In this document: in pieces, positions 1 to 10,834 of the stretch
How the letters are laid out: each line of letters begins with the position of its first letter
How positions within the stretch are numbered: the first letter of the stretch is position 1
Assembly: GCF_910592395.1 (NCBI RefSeq)
Contig: NC_088319.1
Span: 7,936,001-8,000,000, forward strand
Direction of reading: 5' to 3'
From: Lineus longissimus
Lineage: Eukaryota > Nemertea > Pilidiophora > Heteronemertea > Lineidae
DNA length: 64,000 bases
Made by a program: the position numbers and the translations under genes
Notes under the pieces: generated by a model
Seen by the model: only the letters and a program-made list of their open reading frames with translations
What the model was told of the DNA's origin: nothing
Databases searched by the model: none

Positions 1-1144
1 TCAAGTCGTCTAACCTCAGCCAGCCAGTTGTTGTTGAATCTTTCATTGTGTACTTCACAAATGTTGTTAAGCGTGCAGCATGCGGTCACAATCCGATTTA
101 TGTTTTCCAGACGGAAGTCGCTCTTCTTGAGCAAGCACCTCCACCTTCCTTTTAACCTGCCAAACGTGTTTTCTATAGTCATACGTGCCCTGCTGAGGCG
201 ATAGTTGAATCTCGTTTGTGCAGCATTGAGATGTCCCCTGTGTGTAAAAGGCTTCATTACCCATGGTAGGAGTGGATACGCTGGATCGCTTATCAATACC
301 AAGGGAATTTGAGCACCTGCAAGTAGTCGGTACTGGACTGGCAACAACTGTCCCGTGATTCCAAGGTTGTAGACACTGGATTTGGCAAACACTCGGGCAT
401 CATGTGCCCGCCCAGCATATCCGACGAAAATGTCAATGAATCTATAATTAAAGTCACAAAGGCCCTGTAGGATGATTGATTGAAAGTGTTTTCTATTATA
501 ATAGTCAGCTGGATTTTCTTCGGGTGCTTTTATGAGACGTGCATCCCGTCAATCGCCCCAACACACTGAGGGAAACCCCACCGGTTATTAACCCTGAACT
601 ATATGGTTAAGGCGTTCACCTGTTGGAAATTGAATGTACAAGGGTGTCAGTATTTCGCAAATGGCCTGACAGGTGTCGTGGATAATGGTGCTCACAGTTG
701 ATCGACCAAGTCCGAATTTCTGACCAAGTGAACGGTATTCTATGGGTACGGCCAATTTCCATATTGTTACTGCTAGTCGCTCATGATGTGGGATCGATCG
801 TCTCAGTCTAGTGTCCTGACGTTGAATAGCTGGCCTGAGATGCTCGCAAACCAATTCAAACGTAGCCCTTGACATTCGAAGATTCTCCCGCCAGTCATTT
901 TCGTCCCATAAGTTTCCATGGTAAACCTCTTCCCAGAAATTACGGAGACGGCGTTTTACCCACATACGGGGGCCGGATTTTGCTGCTCTTGTACTTGTAG
1001 GATTAATAAAACTAACATTGCCTCACGCTGCCTTCTCAGAAATTCTTCAAAACGAGCTCGTCTCTGCCTTGCCATATGTTCAACTCTGAGGCGCCGTCTT
1101 CGACGATCCTGCTGTGCATTTCTCATCAAAACCATCAAAAACAT
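1..1144 (-). pseudogene. PIF/Harbinger nuclease (HARBI1-like), broken
   Basis: Reading leftwards from an ATG at 1144, an Arg/Gln-rich N-terminus leads to a helix-turn-helix-like region (588-965; motif FGLGRSTVSTII) and then to the DDE_Tnp_4 nuclease domain. Conserved blocks seen in the nuclease part are GAIDG near 555, QGLCDFNYRFIDIFVGYAG around 410-470, HDARVF, LISDPAYPLLPWVMKPF near 250-300, and FGRLKGRWRCL near 130. The frame breaks near 960, just after residue NHIVQG at about 590, and again near 540 between the GAIDGMH and RLIKAP blocks, so no intact protein is made. The C-terminus runs off the left edge. PIF/Harbinger nucleases cut DNA for cut-and-paste transposition. A Myb-like partner was not seen. 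The family call is secure from the motif series; whether it was an element or a domesticated HARBI1 cannot be decided, but the decay favours an element. Confidence 0.85.
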
Positions 1145-1172
1145 AACTCGATTACGATCATGACGAATGTCG

Positions 1173-1615
1173 GAGATAAGACCACAATTGATTTTTTAAG
1201 CCTTTTAGCAGTTAAATTGTCAATGTTTGACCGCGACGCATCAAAGAACGCGTCAAGTAGTGAAACTGAAATTCGGATATGATATACGGGTTAGTCTTGC
1301 GAGTAACTGGTGCGATGGAAATTGGTGATTGACCACGGAAATTTTTTTATAATCGACAAATTAGACAGACTTTGATATTTCCACTGTTTTCAGCCAACTG
1401 GCAGAAAAAACTCAAAACACGCCCCCTATTACCCAATTAGCAAAATTCGAAATTAATTTTTTCAGCAAATAATTTCTTTATATCTGTAGACTTGCCACAG
1501 CAAATATTTTTTCAATACCTCTCCAAATATGTACTTGAGAGTAAAAAACATGCACTCGTCTAATTGATAGGCCTCGACCCTCCAACCTATGAATATTCAT
1601 TAGTGGTCTTGTCTC
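1173..1615 (+). repeat. Unit A, copy 1
   Basis: This is a 443-bp unit with 13-bp terminal inverted repeats GAGATAAGACCAC and GTGGTCTTGTCTC. It has no coding capacity. A 5-bp spacer GTCGG separates it from copy 2. The structure is MITE-like. Confidence 0.85.
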
Positions 1616-1620
1616 GTCGG

Positions 1621-2063
1621 GAGACAAGACCACAATTGATTTTTTAAGCCTTTTAGCAGTTAAATTGTCAATGTTTGACCGCGACGCATCAAAGAACGCG
1701 TCAAGTAGTGAAACTGAAATTCGGATATGATATACGGGTTAGTCTTGCGAGTAACTGGTGCGATGGAAATTGGTGATTGACCACGGAAATTTTTTTATAA
1801 TCGACAAATTAGACAGACTTTGATATTTCCACTGTTTTCAGCCAACTGGCAGAAAAAACTCAAAACACGCCCCCTATTACCCAATTAGCAAAATTCGAAA
1901 TTAATTTTTTCATCAAATAATTTCTTTATATCTGTAGACTTGCCACAGCAAATATTTTTTCAATACCTCTCCAAATATGTACTTGAGAGTAAAAAACATG
2001 CACTCGTCTAATTGATAGGCCTCGACCCTCCAACCTGTGAATATTCATTAGTGGTCTTGTCTC
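1621..2063 (+). repeat. Unit A, copy 2
   Basis: This 443-bp copy has perfect 13-bp inverted ends GAGACAAGACCAC / GTGGTCTTGTCTC. It abuts the first B unit directly, without a spacer. Confidence 0.85.
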
Positions 2064-3135
2064 AATGAAGGTACATTTCAGGGGTTAACATTTTGAGATT
2101 TTTTTCAAACTAATGTACATGACATCCCACAACTCTCCAACAAAGGAAAGTCATATCTGGACATTTTTGGAGAAATGAGAGACATTTCAAAGAGTGGTAC
2201 AACTGTGCCAAAGCGACGAAAGAGGACAAAATCGACAAAAAGTCATGATTTTGCAGCCAACAGCACCAAATTCAAAGACCTGCCCTGGCCAGAATATGCA
2301 AGCTATGGAGCTGAAAATTTAGGATGTGATTTAGGAATATCTTTGCTGCTTAGGGCACAACTTTCAGAATCAAGGCCTAAGTAGTTTCAAAGAAATTACA
2401 AAATGAATGGCAACACAACAAGACTTGTAAAAATGAAACCGAACTCTTATTTGGGTCAAATTAAGTTTTTTTCTCATTATTTTAGCTTGTTTTGACCTTA
2501 AATCATCAGCAATACAATATTCTAAATGAATTAGAGTGATTTGAGCACATTCAAATTTTTCACTATATTGACCCAAAATGTAGTGTAATGAAGGTACATT
2601 TCAGGGGTTAACATTTTGAGATTTTTTTCAAACTAATGTACATGACATCCCACAACTCTCCAACAAAGGAAAGTCATATCTGGACATTTTTGGAGAAATG
2701 AGAGACATTTCAAAGAGTGGTACAACTGTGCCAAAGCGACGAAAGAGGACAAAATCGACAAAAAGTCATGATTTTGCAGCCAACAGCACCAAATTCAAAG
2801 ACCTGCCCTGGCCAGAATATGCAAGCTATGGAGCTGAAAATTTAGGATGTGATTTAGGAATATCTTTGCTGCTTAGGGCACAACTTTCAGAATCAAGGCC
2901 TAAGTAGTTTCAAAGAAATTACAAAATGAATGGCAACACAACAAGACTTGTAAAAATGAAACCGAACTTAGACCGGGGTTAGGTTGACTCTTATTTGGGT
3001 CAAATTAAGTTTTTTTCTCATTATTTTAGCTTGTTTTGACCTTAAATCATCAGCAATACAATATTCTAAATGAATTAGAGTGATTTGAGCACATTCAAAT
3101 TTTTCACTATATTGACCCAAAATGTAGTGTAAATA
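2064..3135 (+). repeat. Units B1-B2
   Basis: Two tandem B units start near 2064 and 2586. B1 lacks 21 bp (starting TTAGACCGGGG) that all other copies have near the position equivalent to 2450, giving 523-bp rather than 544-bp spacing. B begins GGTACATTTCAGGGGTTAA and ends TTGACCCAAAATGTAGTGTA, so its ends are an imperfect inverted pair. Confidence 0.85.
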
Positions 3136-3479
3136 GAGACAAGACCACAATTGATTTTTTAAGCCTTTTAGCAGTTAAATTGTCAATGTTTGACCGCGAC
3201 GCATCAAAGAACGCGTCAAGTAGTGAAACTGAAATTCGGATATGATATACGGGTTAGTCTTGCGAGTAACTGGTGCGATGGAAATTGGTGATTGACCACG
3301 GAAATTTTTTTATAATCGACAAATTAGACAGACTTTGATATTTCCACTGTTTTCAGCCAACTGGCAGAAAAAACTCAAAACACGCCCCCTATTACCCAAT
3401 TAGCAAAATTCGAAATTAATTTTTTCATCAAATAATTTCTTTATATCTGTAGACTTGCCACAGCAAATATTTTTTCAAT

Positions 3480-4101
3480 TAAGGAATTGAACCCGAGGCG
3501 GAGGACCTTGGTTGAGTTACCAAGACACTCGAGGGTGGAGCTAAAATACAGTCCAAACCCGAGCCGACAGGCGAGGGTTTGGACGAAATTTTAGCTCCAC
3601 CCGAGAGTGTCTTGGTAACTCAACCAAGGTCCGAAGCCGAGGGTTCAATTTCTATTCTAAAATACCTCAAACTTAAAAAGATAGGCCACGAAATAACTTG
3701 AATATGTGCGAATTTGGCAAATTCCATCCATCGCCTGCCCGGAGCGCCGGTAGCGCCGTTGTTTACATTATGTTACGGCAGCCCGTATAGGAAGTCCGGA
3801 TCGGCTCGCTCAAGTGACGCTAAAATCCGCGCAAATGGGCTATTTGGAGCGTTTTTCTCAGCAAATATGTGTAGTGCTCATTAAAAAACTTAGGGTGGTT
3901 GATGCTTCCTTGGCTGATTTGTGTTTGAAGCAGTGTTTTGAGAGCCTCAAACTTCTGAAGTGAGCTGTGTGCATGGTTCCACATTTTAGTGCAACCCGAG
4001 GGAACTTTGGTAGAGCATCTTGGTTGCGTGTCCAAAACACTCCACTCTCAAAACGAGGCTTATGCATTTTCCATTTAAAAGTTGACTTTACGGTACCAAG
4101 G
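3480..4101. mobile_element. 622-bp insertion in A3 with 12-bp flanking duplication
   Basis: The insertion contains a fold-back (3485-3650) and about 450 bp of unclassified DNA with no convincing coding sequence. The 12-bp duplication of the target at its edges points to one insertion event. A duplication of this length is more usual for target-primed or unclassified insertion than for the common cut-and-paste families. It could also be two nested events. Confidence 0.6.
3485..3650. repeat. Fold-back (palindromic) element, about 65-bp arms
   Basis: The arm starting AATTGAACCC and running through CTTGGTTGAGTTACCAAGAC to GGAGCTAAAAT is repeated in inverted form up to GGGTTCAATT, with about 35 bp between the arms. 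This is a typical fold-back MITE and would form a long hairpin. Confidence 0.8.
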
Positions 4102-4212
4102 TATTTTTTCAATACCTCTCCAAATATGTACTTGAGAGTAAAAAACATGCACTCGTCTAATTGATAGGCCTCGACCCTCCAACCTGTGAATATTCATTAG
4201 TGGTCTTGTCTC

Positions 4213-5308
4213 AATGAAGGTACATTTCAGGGGTTAACATTTTGAGATTTTTTTCAAACTAATGTACATGACATCCCACAACTCTCCAACAAAGGAAAGT
4301 CATATCTGGACATTTTTGGAGAAATGAGAGACATTTCAAAGAGTGGTACAACTGTGCCAAAGCGACGAAAGAGGACAAAATCGACAAAAAGTCATGATTT
4401 TGCAGCCAACAGCACCAAATTCAAAGACCTGCCCTGGCCAGAATATGCAAGCTATGGAGCTGAAAATTTAGGATGTGATTTAGGAATATCTTTGCTGCTT
4501 AGGGCACAACTTTCAGAATCAAGGCCTAAGTAGTTTCAAAGAAATTACAAAATGAATGGCAACACAACAAGACTTGTAAAAATGAAACCGAACTTAGACC
4601 GGGGTTAGGTTGACTCTTATTTGGGTCAAATTAAGTTTTTTTCTCATTATTTTAGCTTGTTTTGACCTTAAATCATCAGCAATACAATATTCTAAATGAA
4701 TTAGAGTGATTTGAGCACATTCAAATTTTTCACTATATTGACCCAAAATGTAGTGTAAAAATGAAGGTACATTTCAGGGGTTAACATTTTGAGATTTTTT
4801 TCAAACTAATGTACATGACATCCCACAACTCTCCAACAAAGGAAAGTCATATCTGGACATTTTTGGAGAAATGAGAGACATTTCAAAGAGTGGTACAACT
4901 GTGCCAAAGCGACGAAAGAGGACAAAATCGACAAAAAGTCATGATTTTGCAGCCAACAGCACCAAATTCAAAGACCTGCCCTGGCCAGAATATGCAAGCT
5001 ATGGAGCTGAAAATTTAGGATGTGATTTAGGAATATCTTTGCTGCTTAGGGCACAACTTTCAGAATCAAGGCTTAAGTAGTTTCAAAGAAATTACAAAAT
5101 GAATGGCAACACAACAAGACTTGTAAAAATGAAACCGAACTTAGACCGGGGTTAGGTTGACTCTTATTTGGGTCAAATTAAGTTTTTTTCTCATTATTTT
5201 AGCTTGTTTTGACCTTAAATCATCAGCAATACAATATTCTAAATGAATTAGAGTGATTTGAGCACATTCAAATTTTTCACTATATTGACCCAAAATGTAG
5301 TGTAAATA
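4213..5308 (+). repeat. Units B3-B4
   Basis: Two tandem B units are spaced 547 bp apart. The junction reads GTGTAAAAATGAAGG, which differs from other B-B junctions. B4 carries a C-to-T change near 5073 (Pro to Leu in the recurring ORF). Confidence 0.85.
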
Positions 5309-5751
5309 GAGACAAGACCACAATTGATTTTTTAAGCCTTTTAGCAGTTAAATTGTCAATGTTTGACCGCGACGCATCAAAGAACGCGTCAAGTAGTGAA
5401 ACTGAAATTCGGATATGATATACGGGTTAGTCTTGCGAGTAACTGGTGCGATGGAAATTGGTGATTGACCACGGAAATTTTTTTATAATCGACAAATTAG
5501 ACAGACTTTGATATTTCCACTGTTTTCAGCCAACTGGCAGAAAAAACTCAAAACACGCCCCCTATTACCCAATTAGCAAAATTCGAAATTAATTTTTTCA
5601 TCAAATAATTTCTTTATATCTGTAGACTTGCCACAGCAAATATTTTTTCAATACCTCTCCAAATATGTACTTGAGAGTAAAAAACATGCACTCGTCTAAT
5701 TGATAGGCCTCGACCCTCCAACCTGTGAATATTCATTAGTGGTCTTGTCTC
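5309..5751 (+). repeat. Unit A, copy 4
   Basis: This is an intact 443-bp copy with perfect 13-bp inverted ends, placed between B4 and B5. Confidence 0.85.
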
Positions 5752-8700
5752 AATGAAGGTACATTTCAGGGGTTAACATTTTGAGATTTTTTTCAAACTA
5801 ATGTACATGACATCCCACAACTCTCCAACAAAGGAAAGTCATATCTGGACATTTTTGGAGAAATGAGAGACATTTCAAAGAGTGGTACAACTGTGCCAAA
5901 GCGACGAAAGAGGACAAAATCGACAAAAAGTCATGATTTTGCAGCCAACAGCACCAAATTCAAAGACCTGCCCTGGCCAGAATATGCAAGCTATGGAGCT
6001 GAAAATTTAGGATGTGATTTAGGAATATCTTTGCTGCTTAGGGCACAACTTTCAGAATCAAGGCCTAAGTAGTTTCAAAGAAATTACAAAATGAATGGCA
6101 ACACAACAAGACTTGTAAAAATGAAACCGAACTTAGACCGGGGTTAGGTTGACTCTTATTTGGGTCAAATTAAGTTTTTTTCTCATTATTTTAGCTTGTT
6201 TTGACCTTAAATCATCAGCAATACAATATTCTAAATGAATTAGAGTGATTTGAGCACATTCAAATTTTTCACTATATTGACCCAAAATGTAGTGTAAATA
6301 AGGTACATTTCAGGGGTTAACATTTTGAGATTTTTTTCAAACTAATGTACATGACATCCCACAACTCTCCAACAAAGGAAAGTCATATCTGGACATTTTT
6401 GGAGAAATGAGAGACATTTCAAAGAGTGGTACAACTGTGCCAAAGCGACGAAAGAGGACAAAATCGACAAAAAGTCATGATTTTGCAGCCAACAGCACCA
6501 AATTCAAAGACCTGCCCTGGCCAGAATATGCAAGCTATGGAGCTGAAAATTTAGGATGTGATTTAGGAATATCTTTGCTGCTTAGGGCACAACTTTCAGA
6601 ATCAAGGCCTAAGTAGTTTCAAAGAAATTACAAAATGAATGGCAACACAACAAGACTTGTAAAAATGAAACCGAACTTAGACCGGGGTTAGGTTGACTCT
6701 TATTTGGGTCAAATTAAGTTTTTTTCTCATTATTTTAGCTTGTTTTGACCTTAAATCATCAGCAATACAATATTCTAAATGAATTAGAGTGATTTGAGCA
6801 CATTCAAATTTTTCACTATATTGACCCAAAATGTAGTGTAATGAAGGTACATTTCAGGGGTTAACATTTTGAGATTTTTTTCAAACTAATGTACATGACA
6901 TCCCACAACTCTCCAACAAAGGAAAGTCATATCTGGACATTTTTGGAGAAATGAGAGACATTTCAAAGAGTGGTACAACTGTGCCAAAGCGACGAAAGAG
7001 GACAAAATCGACAAAAAGTCATGATTTTGCAGCCAACAGCACCAAATTCAAAGACCTGCCCTGGCCAGAATATGCAAGCTATGGAGCTGAAAATTTAGGA
7101 TGTGATTTAGGAATATCTTTGCTGCTTAGGGCACAACTTTCAGAATCAAGGCCTAAGTAGTTTCAAAGAAATTACAAAATGAATGGCAACACAACAAGAC
7201 TTGTAAAAATGAAACCGAACTTAGACCGGGGTTAGGTTGACTCTTATTTGGGTCAAATTAAGTTTTTTTCTCATTATTTTAGCTTGTTTTGACCTTAAAT
7301 CATCAGCAGTACAATATTCTAAATGAATTAGAGTGATTTGAGCACATTCAAATTTTTCACTATATTGACCCAAAATGTAGTGTAAATGAAGGTACATTTC
7401 AGGGGTTAACATTTTGAGATTTTTTTCAAACTAATGTACATGACATCCCACAACTCTCCAACAAAGGAAAGTCATATCTGGACATTTTTGGAGAAATGAG
7501 AGACATTTCAAAGAGTGGTACAACTGTGCCAAAGCGACGAAAGAGGACAAAATCGACAAAAAGTCATGATTTTGCAGCCAACAGCACCAAATTCAAAGAC
7601 CTGCCCTGGCCAGAATATGCAAGCTATGGAGCTGAAAATTTAGGATGTGATTTAGGAATATCTTTGCTGCTTAGGGCACAACTTTCAGAATCAAGGCCTA
7701 AGTAGTTTCAAAGAAATTACAAAATGAATGGCAACACAACAAGACTTGTAAAAATGAAACCGAACTTAGACCGGGGTTAGGTTGACTCTTATTTGGGTCA
7801 AATTAAGTTTTTTTCTCATTATTTTAGCTTGTTTTGACCTTAAATCATCAGCAATACAATATTCTAAATGAATTAGAGTGATTTGAGCACATTCAAATTT
7901 CTCACTATATTGACCCAAAATGTAGTGTAAATGAGGTACATTTCAGGGGTTAACATTTTGAGATTTTTTTCAAACTAATGTACATGACATCCCACAACTC
8001 TCCAACAAAGGAAAGTCATATCTGGACATTTTTGGAGAAATGAGAGACATTTCAAAGAGTGGTACAACTGTGCCAAAGCGACGAAAGAGGACAAAATCGA
8101 CAAAAAGTCATGATTTTGCAGCCAACAGCACCAAATTCAAAGACCTGCCCTGGCCAGAATATGCAAGCTATGGAGCTGAAAATTTAGGATGTGATTTAGG
8201 AATATCTTTGCTGCTTAGGGCACAACTTTCAGAATCAAGGCCTAAGTAGTTTCAAAGAAATTACAAAATGAATGGCAACACAACAAGACTTGTAAAAATG
8301 AAACCGAACTTAGACCGGGGTTAGGTTGACTCTTATTTGGGTCAAATTAAGTTTTTTTCTCATTATTTTAGCTTGTTTTGACCTTAAATCATCAGCAATA
8401 CAATATTCTAAATGAATTAGAGTGATTTGAGCACATTCAAATTTTTCACTATATTGACCCAAAATGTAGTGTAAATAAGGTACATTTCAGGGGTTAACAT
8501 TTTGAGATTTTTTTCAAACTAATGTACATGACATCCCACAACTCTCCAACAAAGGAAAGTCATATCTGGACATTTTTGGAGAAATGAGAGACATTTCAAA
8601 GAGTGGTACAACTGTGCCAAAGCGACGAAAGAGGACAAAATCGACAAAAAGTCATGATTTTGCAGCCAACAGCACCAAATTCAAAGACCTGCCCTGGCCA

Positions 8701-9021
8701 GAATATGCAAGCTATGGAGCTGAAAATTTAGGATGTGATTTAGGAATATCTTTGCTGCTTAGGGCACAACTTTCAGAATCAAGGCCTAAGTAGTTTCAAA
8801 GAAATTACAAAATGAATGGCAACACAACAAGACTTGTAAAAATGAAACCGAACTTAGACCGGGGTTAGGTTGACTCTTATTTGGGTCAAATTAAGTTTTT
8901 TTCTCATTATTTTAGCTTGTTTTGACCTTAAATCATCAGCAATACAATATTCTAAATGAATTAGAGTGATTTGAGCACATTCAAATTTTTCACTATATTG
9001 ACCCAAAATGTAGTGTAAATA
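5752..9021 (+). repeat. Units B5-B10
   Basis: Six tandem B units are spaced 544-545 bp apart, with substitutions only at scattered sites (for example near 7309 and 7901). Junctions after GTGTA vary: AATAAGG, ATGAAGG, AATGAAGG, AATGAGG and AATAAGG. Confidence 0.85.
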
Positions 9022-9464
9022 GAGACAAGACCACAATTGATTTTTTAAGCCTTTTAGCAGTTAAATTGTCAATGTTTGACCGCGACGCATCAAAGAACGC
9101 GTCAAGTAGTGAAACTGAAATTCGGATATGATATACGGGTTAGTCTTGCGAGTAACTGGTGCGATGGAAATTGGTGATTGACCACGGAAATTTTTTTATA
9201 ATCGACAAATTAGACAGACTTTGATATTTCCACTGTTTTCAGCCAACTGGCAGAAAAAACTCAAAACACGCCCCCTATTACCCAATTAGCAAAATTCGAA
9301 ATTAATTTTTTCATCAAATAATTTCTTTATATCTGTAGACTTGCCACAGCAAATATTTTTTCAATACCTCTCCAAATATGTACTTGAGAGTAAAAAACAT
9401 GCACTCGTCTAATTGATAGGCCTCGACCCTCCAACCTGTGAATATTCATTAGTGGTCTTGTCTC
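9022..9464 (+). repeat. Unit A, copy 5 (right end of array)
   Basis: This is an intact 443-bp copy. It is followed at 9465 by TCG, matching the TCG just left of copy 1, so the array ends here. Confidence 0.85.
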
Positions 9465-9690
9465 TCGGGATTGTTTTCCATGGGCGCATCCATTTTGGAA
9501 TGAATGACCTTCACCCTGCAGGGCAGTTTTCTTATCTAACGTATAGGTGGCGTATGTCTATTGCGGATTGAGTGTGACGCGGTTTGTTTCGCATCGATGT
9601 CGATTTCAAGTGCAGTGTGACCCGAACCGATACAGTGAAATCGGTTTCGGTATTTCGGAATAGGGAAGTCGGCATGAATGCGGAACAAGT
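9465..9690. other. Unassigned stretch between array and Gypsy gag
   Basis: There is no coding sequence here. An imperfect hairpin (CCGAACCGAT / ATCGGTTTCGG) lies near 9619-9650. The expected gag N-terminus, leader and 5' LTR of the Gypsy element that follows are missing, so this may be decayed Gypsy leader or unrelated flank. Confidence 0.4.
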
Positions 9691-10149
9691 GTGAACGCAG
9701 CAATAGGGTCGAAAGCTTTGACCATTTATAATGCTATGCAGTTCAACGAAACCAAAGGAGAAGACAAGAATGTGTTGACGCACATTGTCACGAAGTTTGA
9801 TGAACATTTTATTGGTGAGATGAATGAGACTTTTGAACGCTACAATTTCAATAAACGTGATCAAGAATCTTCTGAGTCCATTGAAAACTATGTCACAGCT
9901 TTACGTACGTTAGCGCAGACCTGTCATTTCTGCAATTGTCCTAGTGATAGTTTACTAAAGGATCGTATCGTACTCGGAGTGAAGGACACTCGTATCCGTA
10001 AGAGTCTGCTACAAGAGCGAAAGCTCACTCTCAAGAAATGTATTGACATCTGTAAATCAATGGAGGCATCTGCTGCTCATCTTAAAACAATGGGTGGCAC
10101 TGAGAAGACTGATGCTGTGAACAAAGTTACGAAAACTCGTACTAGTAGT
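9662..10149 (+). pseudogene. Gypsy gag, central part
   Basis: The frame opens after a stop at 9661; the block from AAIGSKALTIYN to KTRTSS matches Gypsy gag capsid proteins. Recognisable features are a run ending FERYNFNKRDQ, the ENYVTALRTLAQTCHFCNC segment, and DRIVLGVKDTRIRKSLLQE. Gag packages element RNA into virus-like particles. The N-terminal part is absent. The frame enters inserted DNA at 10150 and resumes at 23990 in the same reading frame. Confidence 0.85.
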
Positions 10150-10834
10150 ACACAGAAAAAAAAATCGATCTTCAAACGAGACAAAACGGGTCTTAAAAGG
10201 TTTTGAGACATCATTACATTCATTTGAAACAATTATTCAATAAATATTGTCTCGACTGGAGATGTCCGATCTTGTTTTTATTTGGCGACAGGCCTATCTT
10301 CAATTGAGATCCTTTTCTACTAATTTGAGATGCAGCGATTTCGATTAGATGTAAAACAATCGTATTTTGATTTGAAGATATACATGAGTTAGGCCTATCT
10401 TCAGTTGAGATCCCTTTACTGAAGTCGAGATTCAGCGGTATCGACTGAATGTACAACGATCTCGTAATAACCACGAGGTCCGGTGCGCGTCGCCACAGTT
10501 GTTGACATTTTCATGCAGCTCTGCGATTGATTCGAATTTGTCGATTTTTCATCAGGTAAAGTTCTATCGCCGTAGTATCCGCTGCTAATAAGCCCAATAA
10601 CCCAGCTTCTAATATCATCGATCCATTCGATCTCCACCAAAACTCGTCACAACCAGCTGTATCTGAGTTAATTTCTCCGCCCGTAGTCTTTGTAGTAGTT
10701 TTTTAGTGTAGCTCATGAGCTATGTACATTGTGCATGCATGCATGCATGCATCCATGTCGTGATTGATAGCACTGCCACACACACACACACAGGGGAATT
10801 GAAGTGGCTATGGCTAGTGGTTAATGAATGTAGG
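10150..10834 (+). repeat. Left terminal and subterminal region of the EnSpm-like element
   Basis: After the terminal repeat, palindromic words of the form YTCRAYTKGAGAY recur: CTCGACTGGAGAT (10251), CTTCAATTGAGAT (10299) and CTTCAGTTGAGAT (10399). CACTA-type elements usually carry such subterminal repeats as transposase binding sites. A (CATG)n-like run (10736-10752) and a (CA)n run (10777-10792) lie before the first gene. A promoter cannot be identified by eye. Confidence 0.6.

Larger units (their letters stand above)
3136..4212 (+). repeat. Unit A, copy 3, interrupted by an insertion
   Basis: The unit starts with GAGACAAGACCAC at 3136 and ends with GTGGTCTTGTCTC at 4212, but is split at 3480-4101 by a 622-bp insertion. 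The 12-bp word TATTTTTTCAAT occurs on both sides of the insertion (3468-3479 and 4102-4113). Confidence 0.85.
1173..9464. repeat. Composite array of A and B repeat units (AABBABBABBBBBBA)
   Basis: Five copies of a 443-bp unit A and ten copies of a unit B of about 544 bp alternate in one orientation. Copies are almost identical: one B carries a single substitution near 5073, the first B lacks 21 bp, and A1 has one base changed in its terminal repeat. The whole block is flanked by TCG on both sides (1170-1172 and 9465-9467), which fits a 3-bp target duplication. The 69-codon ORF that recurs in every B is a consequence of this DNA identity; its protein resembles nothing I know. Near-identity means recent expansion, gene conversion or an assembly artefact. 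Confidence 0.9.

Noticed and set aside
2175-8793. A 69-codon ORF starting MRDISKSGTT repeated ten times, as if a tandem gene family
   Set aside because: Flanking non-coding DNA is as conserved as the ORF, so identity comes from recent copying of the whole unit; the only substitution seen in the ORF is not silent, and the protein shows no domain.
2968-9036. Minus-strand ORFs of about 60 codons (LGQYSEKFECAQ) in the B units
   Set aside because: Same reason: shadows of the repeat, with no codon character and no splice or domain features.
9532-9864. 110-codon minus-strand ORF
   Set aside because: Antisense to the Gypsy gag block and without motifs.
10207-10640. Minus-strand ORFs in the EnSpm left end
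   Set aside because: They lie in the subterminal repeat region and show no protein features.
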